DNA of 64,000 nucleotides, from positions 244,456,843 through 244,520,842 of the forward strand of contig NC_090989.1 of assembly GCF_041146395.1 (NCBI RefSeq), read 5' to 3'. Shown here piece after piece: positions 1 through 10,052 of the stretch. How positions within the stretch are numbered: position 1 is the first letter of the stretch; every line of letters begins with the position of its first letter. The notes beneath the pieces are model-generated. The model saw nothing but the letters and a program-made list of their open reading frames with translations, made no database searches and was not told the DNA's origin. This stretch comes from Eulemur rufifrons (Eukaryota; Chordata; Mammalia; Primates; Lemuridae). A program made the translations under genes and the position numbers.

Positions 1-54
1 CTTTCTTGCTCTTTAGTTTTTTCCTTTATTGTAGACAAAATTGGGAGACAGAGT

Positions 55-270
55 AGTGTGGTAGCAAATGTGTGGTCTCTGCGGCTAGTCCTGCTACATT
101 CCCACCATTCTTTTAACTACTTGGTCTTGGACAAAGTGTTTAACCACTTCCTCACCCTGGAAATGGCATTATGGACCCTTACTTTTGTGATTGTACACAC
201 GATTAAACATGTTCATAATGTGTGACACACAGCAGGTAGTCATTGAACGGTAGTAGGAGTTGTTGATTCT
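55..270 (+). repeat. MIR SINE relic
   Basis: The order of blocks matches the mammal-wide MIR consensus in forward orientation: a 'tggtcttggacaaagtgttt' block resembling the 'gtgaccttgggcaagttact' core, then an 'aaccacttcctcaccctgg' block, then a weak 'cacagcaggtagtcattgaa' tail. It is heavily diverged and has no coding capacity. The family assignment is from memory of the consensus; the ends are approximate. Confidence 0.55.
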
Positions 271-678
271 GCATCTGTCAATTATTAATATTATCACAGG
301 TATAGTTTTACTAAAGATATTACTAGATTTCGTTCTCTTCTTAACCTTAGGAATATTTAAACATTCCACAGAACTTGATAGCTGAGAAAAATCTTGGAGC
401 TTATATAGTTCAGTGGCATGAACGTGTTAAGCAGCAGAATTTACAATATATAAAAGAAACATCAGGGCAGCCCTTTGGTTGAAGCATACAAGAGGCCAGG
501 ATCCCCATCTGCTTAGCTTCTACCTCATTACATGTACAGAGACCCCTGAAGCCATCTAGCAGGATTCTAAACATCTAAGAAACATATTTTTGAAAACACT
601 ACTCCAGTTGAAAAGGTTTATTTTGCATATATTGAAATTGATTCAGAAATATGGAATACCACAAATCCTACAATTAAC
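271..678. other. Unassigned AT-rich DNA
   Basis: No gene, RNA or recognisable repeat is visible. The last 14 bases of the adjoining stretch (679-692) are the left target-site duplication of the downstream Alu. Confidence 0.5.
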
Positions 679-692
679 AAATATTAAAATGG

Positions 693-1032
693 GCCAGGCG
701 GGGTGGCTCACGCCTGTAATCTTAGCACTCTGGGAGGCCAAGGCGGGAGGATCACTTGAGGTCAGGAGTTCGAGACCAGCCTGAGCAAGATCAAGACCCC
801 ATCTCTACTAAAAATAGAAAGAAATGATCTGGACAGCTAAAAAATATATATATAGAAAAATTAGCTGAGCATGGTGGCGCATCCCTGTATTCCCAGCTAC
901 TCAGGAGGCTGAGGCAGAAGGATTGCTTAAGCCCAGGAGTTTGAGATTTCTGTGAGGTAGGCTGATGCCATGGCACTCTAGCCCAGGCAACAGAGTGAGA
1001 TTCTGTCTCAAAAAAAAAAAAAATAAATAAAT
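693..1032 (+). mobile_element. Alu SINE, lemur-type dimer
   Basis: This is a full dimeric Alu, 7SL RNA-derived, mobilised in trans by L1. It opens with 'gccaggcggggtggctcacg', contains the left-arm block 'gaggtcaggagttcgagacc', and ends in the right-arm 'cagagtgagattctgtctca' plus an A-rich tail with aaat repeats. The linker has a second A/T segment with tatatata before 'gaaaaattagctgagc', typical of lemur Alus and absent from human ones. A perfect 14-bp target-site duplication (aaatattaaaatgg) lies at 679-692 and 1033-1046, so both ends are firm. Several CpGs have decayed, so this copy is older than the one at 9.7 kb. Reading frames across it are Alu shadows. Confidence 0.95.
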
Positions 1033-1046
1033 AAATATTAAAATGG

Positions 1047-2904
1047 ATATTAGATATAGATATTGCAAGCTACAAGATACCTTCCTCTATTCTACAATGT
1101 CTCTTTATTATGGACTTTTGTATTCATATTCATCAGTAACATTTCATGTGCTGCTACTCCTTTATGCTAACTCAAACATGCATGTAGATTGGAAATTTTT
1201 ATTCTTTTTGACAGAAGAAACAGCTTAAGTACAGAGTAGTTACGAATTTTAACAAGAGATATAACATACAACTATCTGAAAATGAATGCTTCATTTAAAA
1301 AAAATCAATCGGTATAACCACATTGTCTCAATATAAACATGTATGAACTAAAAGATATTTTTGCCACATATAACATTTCTCATTTTATTCATAGGAATAA
1401 GTATTAAAAAAGCAAATCCCTTATACCATGACAATAACTACTTTAGTTTGCATATTTAAAAGTATAAATATTGTCTTACATAGTGACAAAGACATTATCA
1501 CAGTTCACTATTAACACTTAGTCCTTGTTTTCTTTTTCTAGCTTTTCTAGTTTAAAATAAACAATGACATTCAACATAAAAGTAAACTTTACTATGTCAG
1601 ACTCTATTCTACAATAGCATTAAAACATGTTGCGGGCCCAAATGATTACTTCACACTCATTTAAGTATAAATAAGTATTTGTAGCTCTGCAAGCATATAA
1701 AATACTCATGGCAGAGCCAAGTACTAGTTTATAGAACACAAGATTTAATAGGTCAAGCAAGGATCACTTTTTTAATGTATGTGTGTAGGAATCAACATAC
1801 CATCACAAAAGTATTAGAATGCCATGTCATAAATTATTTTGATTTAGAGTATTATAATTTAGAGTATAATGCTTTTTATTCATTTGATTCAGAGATTAAT
1901 ATTTAAGCCATATGTATTCACATCTCATTTTAAATTAAATTGTATAGGTATCTGATCACTTGAAAAAAATCAATCAATAGCATACCTATACAACAGTCTC
2001 AGTAGGAATTCTGATCTCTGAAAGCATTGCTTTTGGTCAGATAATTCTTTGTATTGCATAAATACACTTATTAAACCATGTAAAATCATCATTTCGAGGT
2101 CAAATAGACAAAATCTGTTAAGTTGGCATTTCTAATGATGTTCTCTGTAACAGGCAGGGTTAGGTTTTCAGAATGAGTAATATAAGTTATTCTATATTTC
2201 ACACTAATAAAGGGCTTTAACACAGAAAATCAAAGTTACACAATTATTGGAAGTACTGTGGGAGCAAAGAATAGGGAAGCCTGTGCCAAAGATCCAGAAG
2301 CAATGTTAGGCTCTCAAGAACATGCTCCTGTGCACCTGGAAATGCAAGAACCTCATAAGGAATCTGCTAGGAAACTCACCCAGAGGTTGCTTTGAATATT
2401 ATAAACAACCAAAGATAATTTCAGTATGCAGTAACTAAGTATATGATTCCCTAGGAGCCATTGCTTGGGCAGCCAAAGTGAGTGAGTGATGGTAACTTTC
2501 CAGGAAGCTTCTGTGAACTTAAGGTCTGCCATATGCCTGTGTCTCTGCCTTGCTCCATCCAGAGAATAATGGCCTCTTCTATTTTAAAGCCTTCTAAATC
2601 TCATAAGGGTATCTCACTGGGACAGTCTAATCAGGAACCATATGAGGAAGGATGTTCTGAAAATACAATTCTTGTTTTTTCTTTCAGGAAGGAGTGGTAG
2701 TGATGTTGAGCTGTCAACCCACACTCATAGACCTTCTATAGTAGGCTGTTGTTTTTCACTCTCCTTTGGTTTATCTTATTGAATATATATTCTTTCTAAT
2801 ATCTTCTTGAGTGAATAAGTGGTGGAAAATAAACCAGACATGTACATTGATGTTTTTCTTAATTTTTTTTTTAAATAAAGAGGTGAGACAAGATAGTGTA
2901 AGTA
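1047..2904. other. Unassigned AT-rich DNA
   Basis: Apart from a slightly richer segment at about 2260-2710, this is plain AT-rich sequence. That segment holds a 72-codon open frame (2482-2700) with no domain or protein I recognise, and its composition suggests an old unclassified dispersed repeat rather than an exon. No RNA gene or young repeat is seen. Confidence 0.45.
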
Positions 2905-3085
2905 GCATTGAAGATATGAGACATGGCTTCCAGCCTGCTAGTCATTTAAGCTCTCTAAGCTTCGTTACATTCATCTGCTAATTAAGGATAATCAGATCTG
3001 GTTGCCATCACCTATTACAATGGGTTGCTTTAAAAATCACAGAAGTGATTTGCGTTTACGTTACACTGCTACACAAATGTCAGAG
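2905..3085 (+). repeat. MIR SINE relic
   Basis: Blocks 'catttaagctctctaagctt', 'cattcatctgctaattaagg' and 'caatgggttgctttaaa' follow the order of the MIR core (loss of leading tRNA-like part). It is strongly diverged, and the assignment is by eye. Confidence 0.5.
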
Positions 3086-4339
3086 AAGTGAATGATTCCC
3101 TTCCAATAGTGCAGGGTACAACGATGCACACATTTAGAAAACTCTTGGGCCATCAGCAATCAATCAAATTGTCCAAACAGTATCTAGCATTCAAAAGGTT
3201 TCTCTCCCCAGCCTCTTAAGGTCTAGCTGATGATTATCTTTAAAACCACTTCTCTGAGTTATGGGTGTAAAGGAAGCAAGGCTGTCAGAATATCATCTTT
3301 GTTCTCCCTTTGCAAAAGTTTATCCAAAGTAAAATTGAGGAAAAACACCTACTTCATCTCAAGCTAGGCATGAATAATCATTTATGCCTAACTTTATCAT
3401 TCACTGAGCAAACATATATTGAGAAATTAGTTTCACCCACTGAATGAGAAGCAGCCTGTGGAAACAGTTAAATGGAATATTAACAAGTATAAAGAGATTA
3501 TATAATGTAGAATAATATCCAGAAAATCTCAGAAAGCACATGAGAGTGATTTCCTGTACTCTTCACTGAAGTCATCTATGATGTGATGTGCAATATCTTC
3601 AGCCTTAGGTCTACTTTTCAAAGATGCAAACATGCTGACATACTTCCTGAGGTTTCTCCATTTTCTTCTTTCTGCCATTTTTTCCAGCTTCCTGGGGAAC
3701 TTCCCAAAGAAGCAAGTGGGCTCTTCTGTCTCTCAACTTCTATACCAATCTCTTTAGTCTCAGAGAAATTTCTTCTTAAAGTTTTCTGTTGTTCATAAAG
3801 ACATTTCTAATAAAATAATTCTAATAAATGTAAGATTTTATAAGGGAAAATAACTTCTAGAAGTTTCTTCTTTGTGCATTCAAAAATAACATAATCAAAT
3901 GAAAACCTAAGAGTTAAAAATGGAAATTAATAAATTAAAAGTTGAAAAATACTTGGCTATATTTGAATGGAGTCAGTGGGACGAGGGGAAGGAATATACA
4001 CACAATGTAACATCTTCGTGAATTTTTCTACTGTATCTATTGGTCTAGAAATACTGAGACTGGGAGTTTGTGTTGAGGAATGGCATCGAGAGGATAAAAA
4101 TAAAGGGGAAGAAATAGTCATTATTTTATGATAGAATCAATACATAAATTGCAAAGGACAGGAGAAAGAAGAGGAGAGAATCAAGACCAGAATATGGTGG
4201 GTTCAGTTTGAATGTGCTGAGATTGATTTGCTTTCTTTCAAAAAGTATGTCTGGAAAATGTACAGATTCCCATGAATATTTCTTTGAGTAAACAAATGTA
4301 CAGCCATCTTTTTTTTTTTTTTGAGCCATGGTTCCTTTT
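3086..4339. other. Unassigned DNA
   Basis: No gene or recognisable repeat. A T-tract at about 4310-4322 is not followed by Alu or L1 sequence. Confidence 0.45.
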
Positions 4340-4412
4340 CTATTTTATATATACATATATTTTTTATATATGTATATATATATTTTATATATGTTTTATA
4401 TATTTATATATA
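4340..4412. repeat. AT-rich low-complexity tract
   Basis: Runs of tata, atat and tttta units make an imperfect TA-rich microsatellite. Such tracts are unstable and melt easily. No function is implied. Confidence 0.85.
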
Positions 4413-6723
4413 CAACCCATCAGGGTCTTATGTGTGAGAAAAGATTCTGAGTATTATACACCTAAGGCACAACTTCTAGCTGCCTTTCATACTGTCACCA
4501 AATGTCCTTCACGGTAACTGGCGATTCTCAAATCTTTGATCTTGAATCAGCCTTTGAGGGCACAGAGACAAGGCACTTCTTAAATAATGCAGCTAGTGCA
4601 ATCTCCTAGACAAATGGCAAATTAATCAGTCTCTAAATCCTTGTTTTTTGAAGACTTGTGCATTTTTAAAGAAGACGGAGTAATTGTTTAGTGACTTGGT
4701 GCCATTGATTTTCATTATGGATGGTGTTGGCTGGGCCTGTGTCAGGTCATCAGGGAGAGATAGCCTCTGCATAGCTAAATAAAATGGGAAAAGGGGCACT
4801 TCTTATTTCATATTCACAAAAAGAAACTCAATCCTTGAAGAAGTTTTCATGACCTTTCCTTAAGAACAACTTTTGTCCAATACATGATTTTTCAGGAAAT
4901 GATGACAACAATCTCTCAGCACAGAAATCAACAGTATGTCTTGGCTTCAGTAGTACAAAATATTCCCCACCTGGGACAATTTTAAAAGAAGGACAAGTAT
5001 GAAACAAGATGATTTAAAATATTCTATTGAAATCCATAGTGAATTTAAAGCTACAGTTGAACATGCTTAGAATAGAACAATCAAATCAAATGAACACTAC
5101 TTCCTTCAGCCTACAGAGACAGCACAAGTTTTGTGTTTTCAGAAGTTCCATTTAAGTTAGGAGGTCTGCTATTTTATGAAGGTTTAACTGAAAATTTCAT
5201 CTACTGATACTGAATTGATTACAGTTAAAATGTCTCCTCTTAGTCCCAAGATAGCTATCCTTTCTGATATTTTGTAGATGGGATTCATACACATTTGACT
5301 TGGACATGAAATTGCTTTAAATTTATATTCAAATTTCTCTCATACTTCCCCAATTTTCTGAAAGCATGGTTAAACTTTGTTCACCTTAGATTCAGGGTTT
5401 TTTTTGTTGTTGTTTAAATGTAACCAAACTTATTCATTTATTCCCCAGTCTCTAATTAATTTAGTGTGTATAGACTCTGGCATCAAAATTTCTGTAAATG
5501 AAATGTTTTCAGAGACTTCAATTGTTTTGAAATGAGATCTATAATTTCTATATTTCACAATGACTGATTATTTTTTTACAAGAAATCACACAGTTGTTAC
5601 ATCGTGGCAACTCATTGAATTAATTCAGAGAAAAGTCTGACTTTCAAAGAATGTTTGCCTTGATTTTTTAAATATATATGCCACAGCAATTCTCTCCTTT
5701 AATGATAACTAAATTATATGAGTGAATGAACTATAATACAGCTTAGAAAAAGAAAGGAGTTGTGCTTTGCCGGCATGAGGTGCTTGTGGAATTTGGACAT
5801 TCTAATACATTTAATAATTCTCTTCTAGATATAGTCATCAAGAACTTTTAAATTAATGCCTCAATTATGGACAAAGGAAGCACTCACACATAAATGCAAG
5901 TGATGGTATGCTACTATATTGCAGAAAACTTGGCAGGCAGTATAAGAATCTACAAAGGTATTTGATTCATTGACCAAATATGAGTTATATAGATATTAAT
6001 CAATACCTGTTTAGAAGAGTATTAACCATATTTCATGCTTTTTGTGTTGTACTCATTATAAGTCCCAATATATCAAATAATGGCTGTGTCATCTTCATTA
6101 GTTCAATGAAGAAAAAGTTAATATTTTCTTGACTATCCACTTGAATGTTTTCCAAAGAAGAAAGTAAACATTGGGATTTCTATCTGAAATGTCTAATTTC
6201 TAGTACATTCTAGACAGTGCTAAGTATTTGTGGCAGGAGTCCACTTTTTTCATTGACCAATTATTATCTCAGAGAAGCTCTCAACTATGAGGACTGAAGC
6301 AGATGTTTTCAGAGAGGGGGAGGATAGATTCTAATTTATTGGCTTCCAAGTTATTTTGTGTATTCACTATTCACATTTTACCCTATGTTTAATATCAGAA
6401 CCCCTCCACCACATTGGTTGCAAATTTTTGTCCTGCATAATAAGAAAAATAATTCTTTGGGAGTACTGCCAAAAGTCAGTATAATCATTATGTCATCAAA
6501 AAACATTTGATGGAGAATAAGACTGGTGCTTTTAGGTGTGTCAGACAGTGACGTTTTAATATAAGATTATTTGGCAGTCATTTTCTCCGTGTGATATAAA
6601 TGAAGTGTTATAGAGTAGTGAGTAATGATTGCATTGGGGACAGCAGTCAAAATAACTTTGTGACAAAAATAGATCCTGCTTTTTTTATTTTTGATAACAG
6701 GTTGCAAATCCATTGCATTATCT
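4413..6723. other. Unassigned AT-rich DNA
   Basis: I see no gene, RNA gene or repeat family that I can name in this 2.3 kb. Short open frames are absent or trivial. Confidence 0.45.
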
Positions 6724-6757
<34 letters not shown>

Positions 6758-6793
6758 AGGGAGAAGGGAAAGGGAAGAAGGAAAATAGGAGAA
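6724..6793 (+). repeat. (GA)n microsatellite and purine tract
   Basis: About 14 uninterrupted GA units (6724-6751) grade into an all-purine segment of gaagg/gaaggg units. Such tracts are length-variable and can adopt triplex (H-DNA) structure. That property is general knowledge, not shown here. Confidence 0.9.
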
Positions 6794-7677
6794 CAAATGT
6801 AAATTTGAGGAGGTCTACTTTGCATTTCTATGCTTAGCAATGCACAAGCGTAATAATTGGATGATTCGTGAATAAATTAAGAATGAATTTACAATCTTAA
6901 GACCATATTGATAGTGATAAAGTATTTTGCTATGTGAATTACTATCTCCAAGGTTTCTTTGACTTTGGAATATGTTAATCTGCCTCCCTTATACAACTAA
7001 CAGACAAGAAGAAAGAGAAGGTTCCCTCAACCCTACTGATGAATATGTTCTATTTTGTTTGGAATGTATAAAAGAGAATATGTAGTAAAATAATATCACC
7101 CATTACTTCATTTGCTCAATAGAGTTTTCTATATATACATCTATATAGAACACAGTGACATAAATTAACTGTTGGTAATTAGTAATATAAATTATTTGTT
7201 GGTAATTCATTGATGTAAAATTTACACACACACAAACACACATTAGAAATATTGGCTGTATGGGTAAAATGGTGTTGGGTGGGGTATCTCAGAGGCCTTT
7301 CACAAAGAAGAAGCCCAAAGTGTGTGTGTTTTTGTCTTTCTGTATGTGAGAGAAAATTTACTGATTTGGCAACGTAAAAAATAAACCTGAATCCTGAAGG
7401 CTAAAGATCCAAAGAAATTATCAAAGTAGAGGAGAGATCCTGAAGCTGATGTCTGGAAGATGATCTCAAGAGCATACAACATGAGAATGATTGGCTGCTT
7501 ATACTGTGGATGTTAATAGTTTTTGTAAGTTTTTAAAAGTTGCTATGATCTCAGGGCAGAGATAACCAGTCAGATTTTTTTTAGGGCCAGAGGCCAATGG
7601 AAGAGAAGTGACCAAAGAACATAAAACAATGTATATTTGGATATGCTGAATTCAAGTAAAATGTCTGAATGACCTAT

Positions 7678-7678
<1 letters not shown>

Positions 7679-7711
<33 letters not shown>

Positions 7712-7720
7712 CACGCGCAT
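7679..7720 (+). repeat. (TA)n(TG)n microsatellite
   Basis: A short ta run passes into about 12 tg units, ending in 'gcacgcgcat'. The alternating purine-pyrimidine run could form Z-DNA. It directly abuts the palindromic element at 7723-7773. Confidence 0.9.
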
Positions 7721-7722
7721 AC

Positions 7723-7773
7723 AAGCAGCATACAAGTAGTGGTTAACCATAGTCTACAATGTAGACTATGGTT
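7723..7773 (+). repeat. Short dispersed element with perfect hairpin
   Basis: Bases 7745-7758 (aaccatagtctaca) are perfectly complementary to 7760-7773 (tgtagactatggtt) with one centre base, so the strand can fold into a 14-bp hairpin. The left flank plus one arm (7723-7762) recurs in inverted orientation at 13446-13485 with only a few differences. I do not recognise the family. It could be a small DNA-transposon relic or a foldback created by replication. Confidence 0.7.
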
Positions 7774-7889
7774 TTATATATATATATACAAATGTATTGG
7801 AGGAAATACTGGCAAATTAACTAGAGCCAGACTCTTCTTATCTTCATATATGTCTACTGTTTCATATCAAATCTGAGTTATGTGCTTCT

Positions 7890-7965
7890 TATTGATCTCT
7901 ATTATTAGACTATAAGTTCCTTGAAGATAATGCCTGTTAAGCATCTTTTCCATTAACAAGTGAGT
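7890..7965 (+). repeat. L2 LINE 3'-region relic
   Basis: The block 'gactataagttccttgaaga' followed by 'taatgcctgttaagcatctt' resembles the L2 segment 'ctgtaagctccttgagggc'. It is a short and diverged fragment, assigned by eye. Confidence 0.4.
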
Positions 7966-8009
7966 TAACATGGTTTATTAAGATGGCTAAGAATATTTGA
8001 GTTAGATGA

Positions 8010-8255
8010 AAATGGGTTTCAAACTCCAGAAATGTCATTTATTAGTTATGCAAATGTAGGCAAATTAGTTGACCTCTCTGAACATCATATTCTTCATTTG
8101 TAAAATTTATCTCGCAGAATTGTTGTGAGTTTTAGAGATAATGTAAATAAAATTGGTAGTATTTCTCTCCATATGAAATAGTGTTTAGTGTTAGGTACAT
8201 ATATTGAATATTCACAGTGCTTGACTCCTAGTAGGCACTGTATTCATCCTTTTCT
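8010..8255 (+). repeat. MIR SINE
   Basis: One of the clearer MIR copies in the window. It has 'atgggtttcaaactccagaa', then 'gcaaattagttgacctctct', then 'cttcatttgtaaaatttatc', then 'gaattgttgtgagttttag', and a tail like 'agtgcttgactcctagtagg'. The order and spacing match the forward MIR consensus. It is a tRNA-derived SINE of ancestral mammals, long inactive. Confidence 0.75.
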
Positions 8256-9672
8256 AAATAAATTTATTTCACTGAATGACTTAGTTTGTGTTTCCTCAAA
8301 AGCAGAGGTGGAGACAAGGAAGTAGTAGCACCTGTTCCTTCCCATGGGATTTAAATCACCTGAACTTCTGGAACAAGCAAATTCCTATGGATTTGAAGAA
8401 AGTCATGGGGCAGAAATACATATAGAGCAGCCTCAGGGAGAGGCTGTCAGTATATGTGGAACTGTCCACCGCTGTGGTGCTGAAATCACAAGCAGGCTTA
8501 GTGGATGTGGGACACAGCACACAAAGTGTCTTCCAGAACAAATAAATCATGACATTTGGGCTTAGGTTTTCAAAAATATAAAATAAATACTTGGAGAGGA
8601 AATGCATTTTATGCTTTTTATTTGTATTCCTCATGACTAACACAGTTTCTGGCACATATTAAATACTTCAAAAGATTTTGTTAGATTAAGTTACATTAAT
8701 CTACTGATAGTGTCCTACAGCACTACTAACAAATACATGCTGAAAATTTAGTGTAAAGGACAGCATACTATTCTTCTAAATTAGCTCAGCATTTCTATAT
8801 TGTTGCTGAAATAATCCTTATAGCTCTATTGGTTTTTCATTATGATCTTAATATCTTTTTGGATTGCCTAAATATAATATACTTGGTAGGTAATCAATGA
8901 TAAGATCCCACCATATTATAGACTATAAAACATCTTTTGTGATTACATAAATGATATTTTATAGCAGACTTCTAATGGATTTATAATCATGAAAACTTGC
9001 AAATACAAAAATGCCATTTTTAAGAGAAATGGAAACAATTACTAAAACTCTCCTTTGAGAATAAGATTTGTTTATACCACCTGCAAGGTGATATCCATTT
9101 ATTTTAGGTATGCCCTAATATGAGAAGCCTTCTCCAAAGGTATATGCATAGGATAATTTTATTCTTAACTATGAACTCAAGCTTGTTTAACTTTTTTTGT
9201 CTCATTTTTTCAAGTCTCTTTAGAGATGAAACTATTAATCATAATCTCCTACTTGGAATTAAAATAGTTTATTTTAAGTACAGTTTTGCATTTGGATTTC
9301 AATAAGTTTTCATAAGGGAGTATCTAAGCTTGGCAGCTCTTTGCAGTAACATTATTTTTTAAAACAAATTTTGTAAGAGGGAATTATGGTCATTCCTGCA
9401 CAATAGACTTGCACTGTGAGAAAAGAAGGGATGATCATCTGTTGTCTTACAAGAAAAAATGGATTTGTTAGAAGACATGTAAAATGTATAGTGTTATTCT
9501 TAAATTACAGAGTTGAGGTATGATGTTTGGAGAAACAGTTTCAATGATATGAATAATATTATCTCCTGCAAAAACATGTGCAATTTCAAAAGTAAGAGTT
9601 TGGGACATGATAATGTTTTGTCTGATCCTTAGAACTATGTATGTCAGAGTTTTGTGTTATTGTTGATTGTTA
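8256..9672. other. Unassigned DNA with one unrecognised open frame
   Basis: A 73-codon frame at 8344-8565 (+) encodes a peptide beginning MGFKSPELLE with no motif I recognise, and a 99-codon frame overlaps it on the other strand (8356-8655). Neither shows splice context, coding bias or a known domain, and both are of a length expected by chance in a slightly GC-richer patch. The rest (8566-9672) is AT-rich with nothing recognisable beyond a faint L2/MIR-like tail near 8640-8690. Confidence 0.35.
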
Positions 9673-9680
9673 TTTCCTTT

Positions 9681-9686
<6 letters not shown>

Positions 9687-9717
<31 letters not shown>

Positions 9718-10038
9718 AGACAGATCCTCACTCTGTTGCCCGGGCTAGAGTGAGTGCCGTGGCGTCAGTCTAGCTCACAGCAACCTCAAACTCCTGGGCT
9801 TAAGCGATCCTACTGCCTCAGCCTCCCGAGTAGCTGGGACTACAAGCATGAGCCACCATGCCCGGCTAATTTTTTTGTATATATATATTTTAGTTGTCCA
9901 TATAATGTCTTTCTATTTTTAGTAGAGACGGTGTCTCACTCTTGCTCAGGCTGGTCTCGAACTCCTGACCTCGAGCGATCCACCCGCCTCGGCCTCCCAG
10001 AGTGCTAGGATTACAGGCGTGAGCCACCGCGCCCGGCC
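9687..10038 (-). mobile_element. Alu SINE, young lemur-type dimer
   Basis: This is a full-length antisense Alu. The T-run at 9683-9716 (34 T, the poly-A tail) leads into 'gagacagatcctcactctgt', and the element ends with 'gagccaccgcgcccggcc'. The lemur-type linker (tatatatattttagttgtcc) is present between the arms. A perfect 14-bp target-site duplication (tttcctttagtttt) lies at 9673-9686 and 10039-10052. Many CpGs survive (ccgcgcccgg, cctcggcctcc, agacggtg) and the tail is long and pure, so it looks like the youngest Alu here. The 84-codon frame at 9754-10008 is an Alu antisense shadow. Confidence 0.97.
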
Positions 10039-10052
10039 TTTCCTTTAGTTTT

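Noticed and set aside
791..976. 61-codon minus-strand frame resembling a small protein
   Set aside because: It is the antisense of the Alu at 693-1032; the same peptide wording (TPGLK...SSWEY) appears in the frame over the Alu at 9.7 kb.
4310..4330. T-run followed by gagccatgg as an Alu tail
   Set aside because: No Alu sequence follows; the downstream DNA is TA-rich low complexity.
9754..10008. 84-codon plus-strand frame
   Set aside because: Antisense Alu translation (SSWDY...PPCPANFF), well known as a spurious protein.
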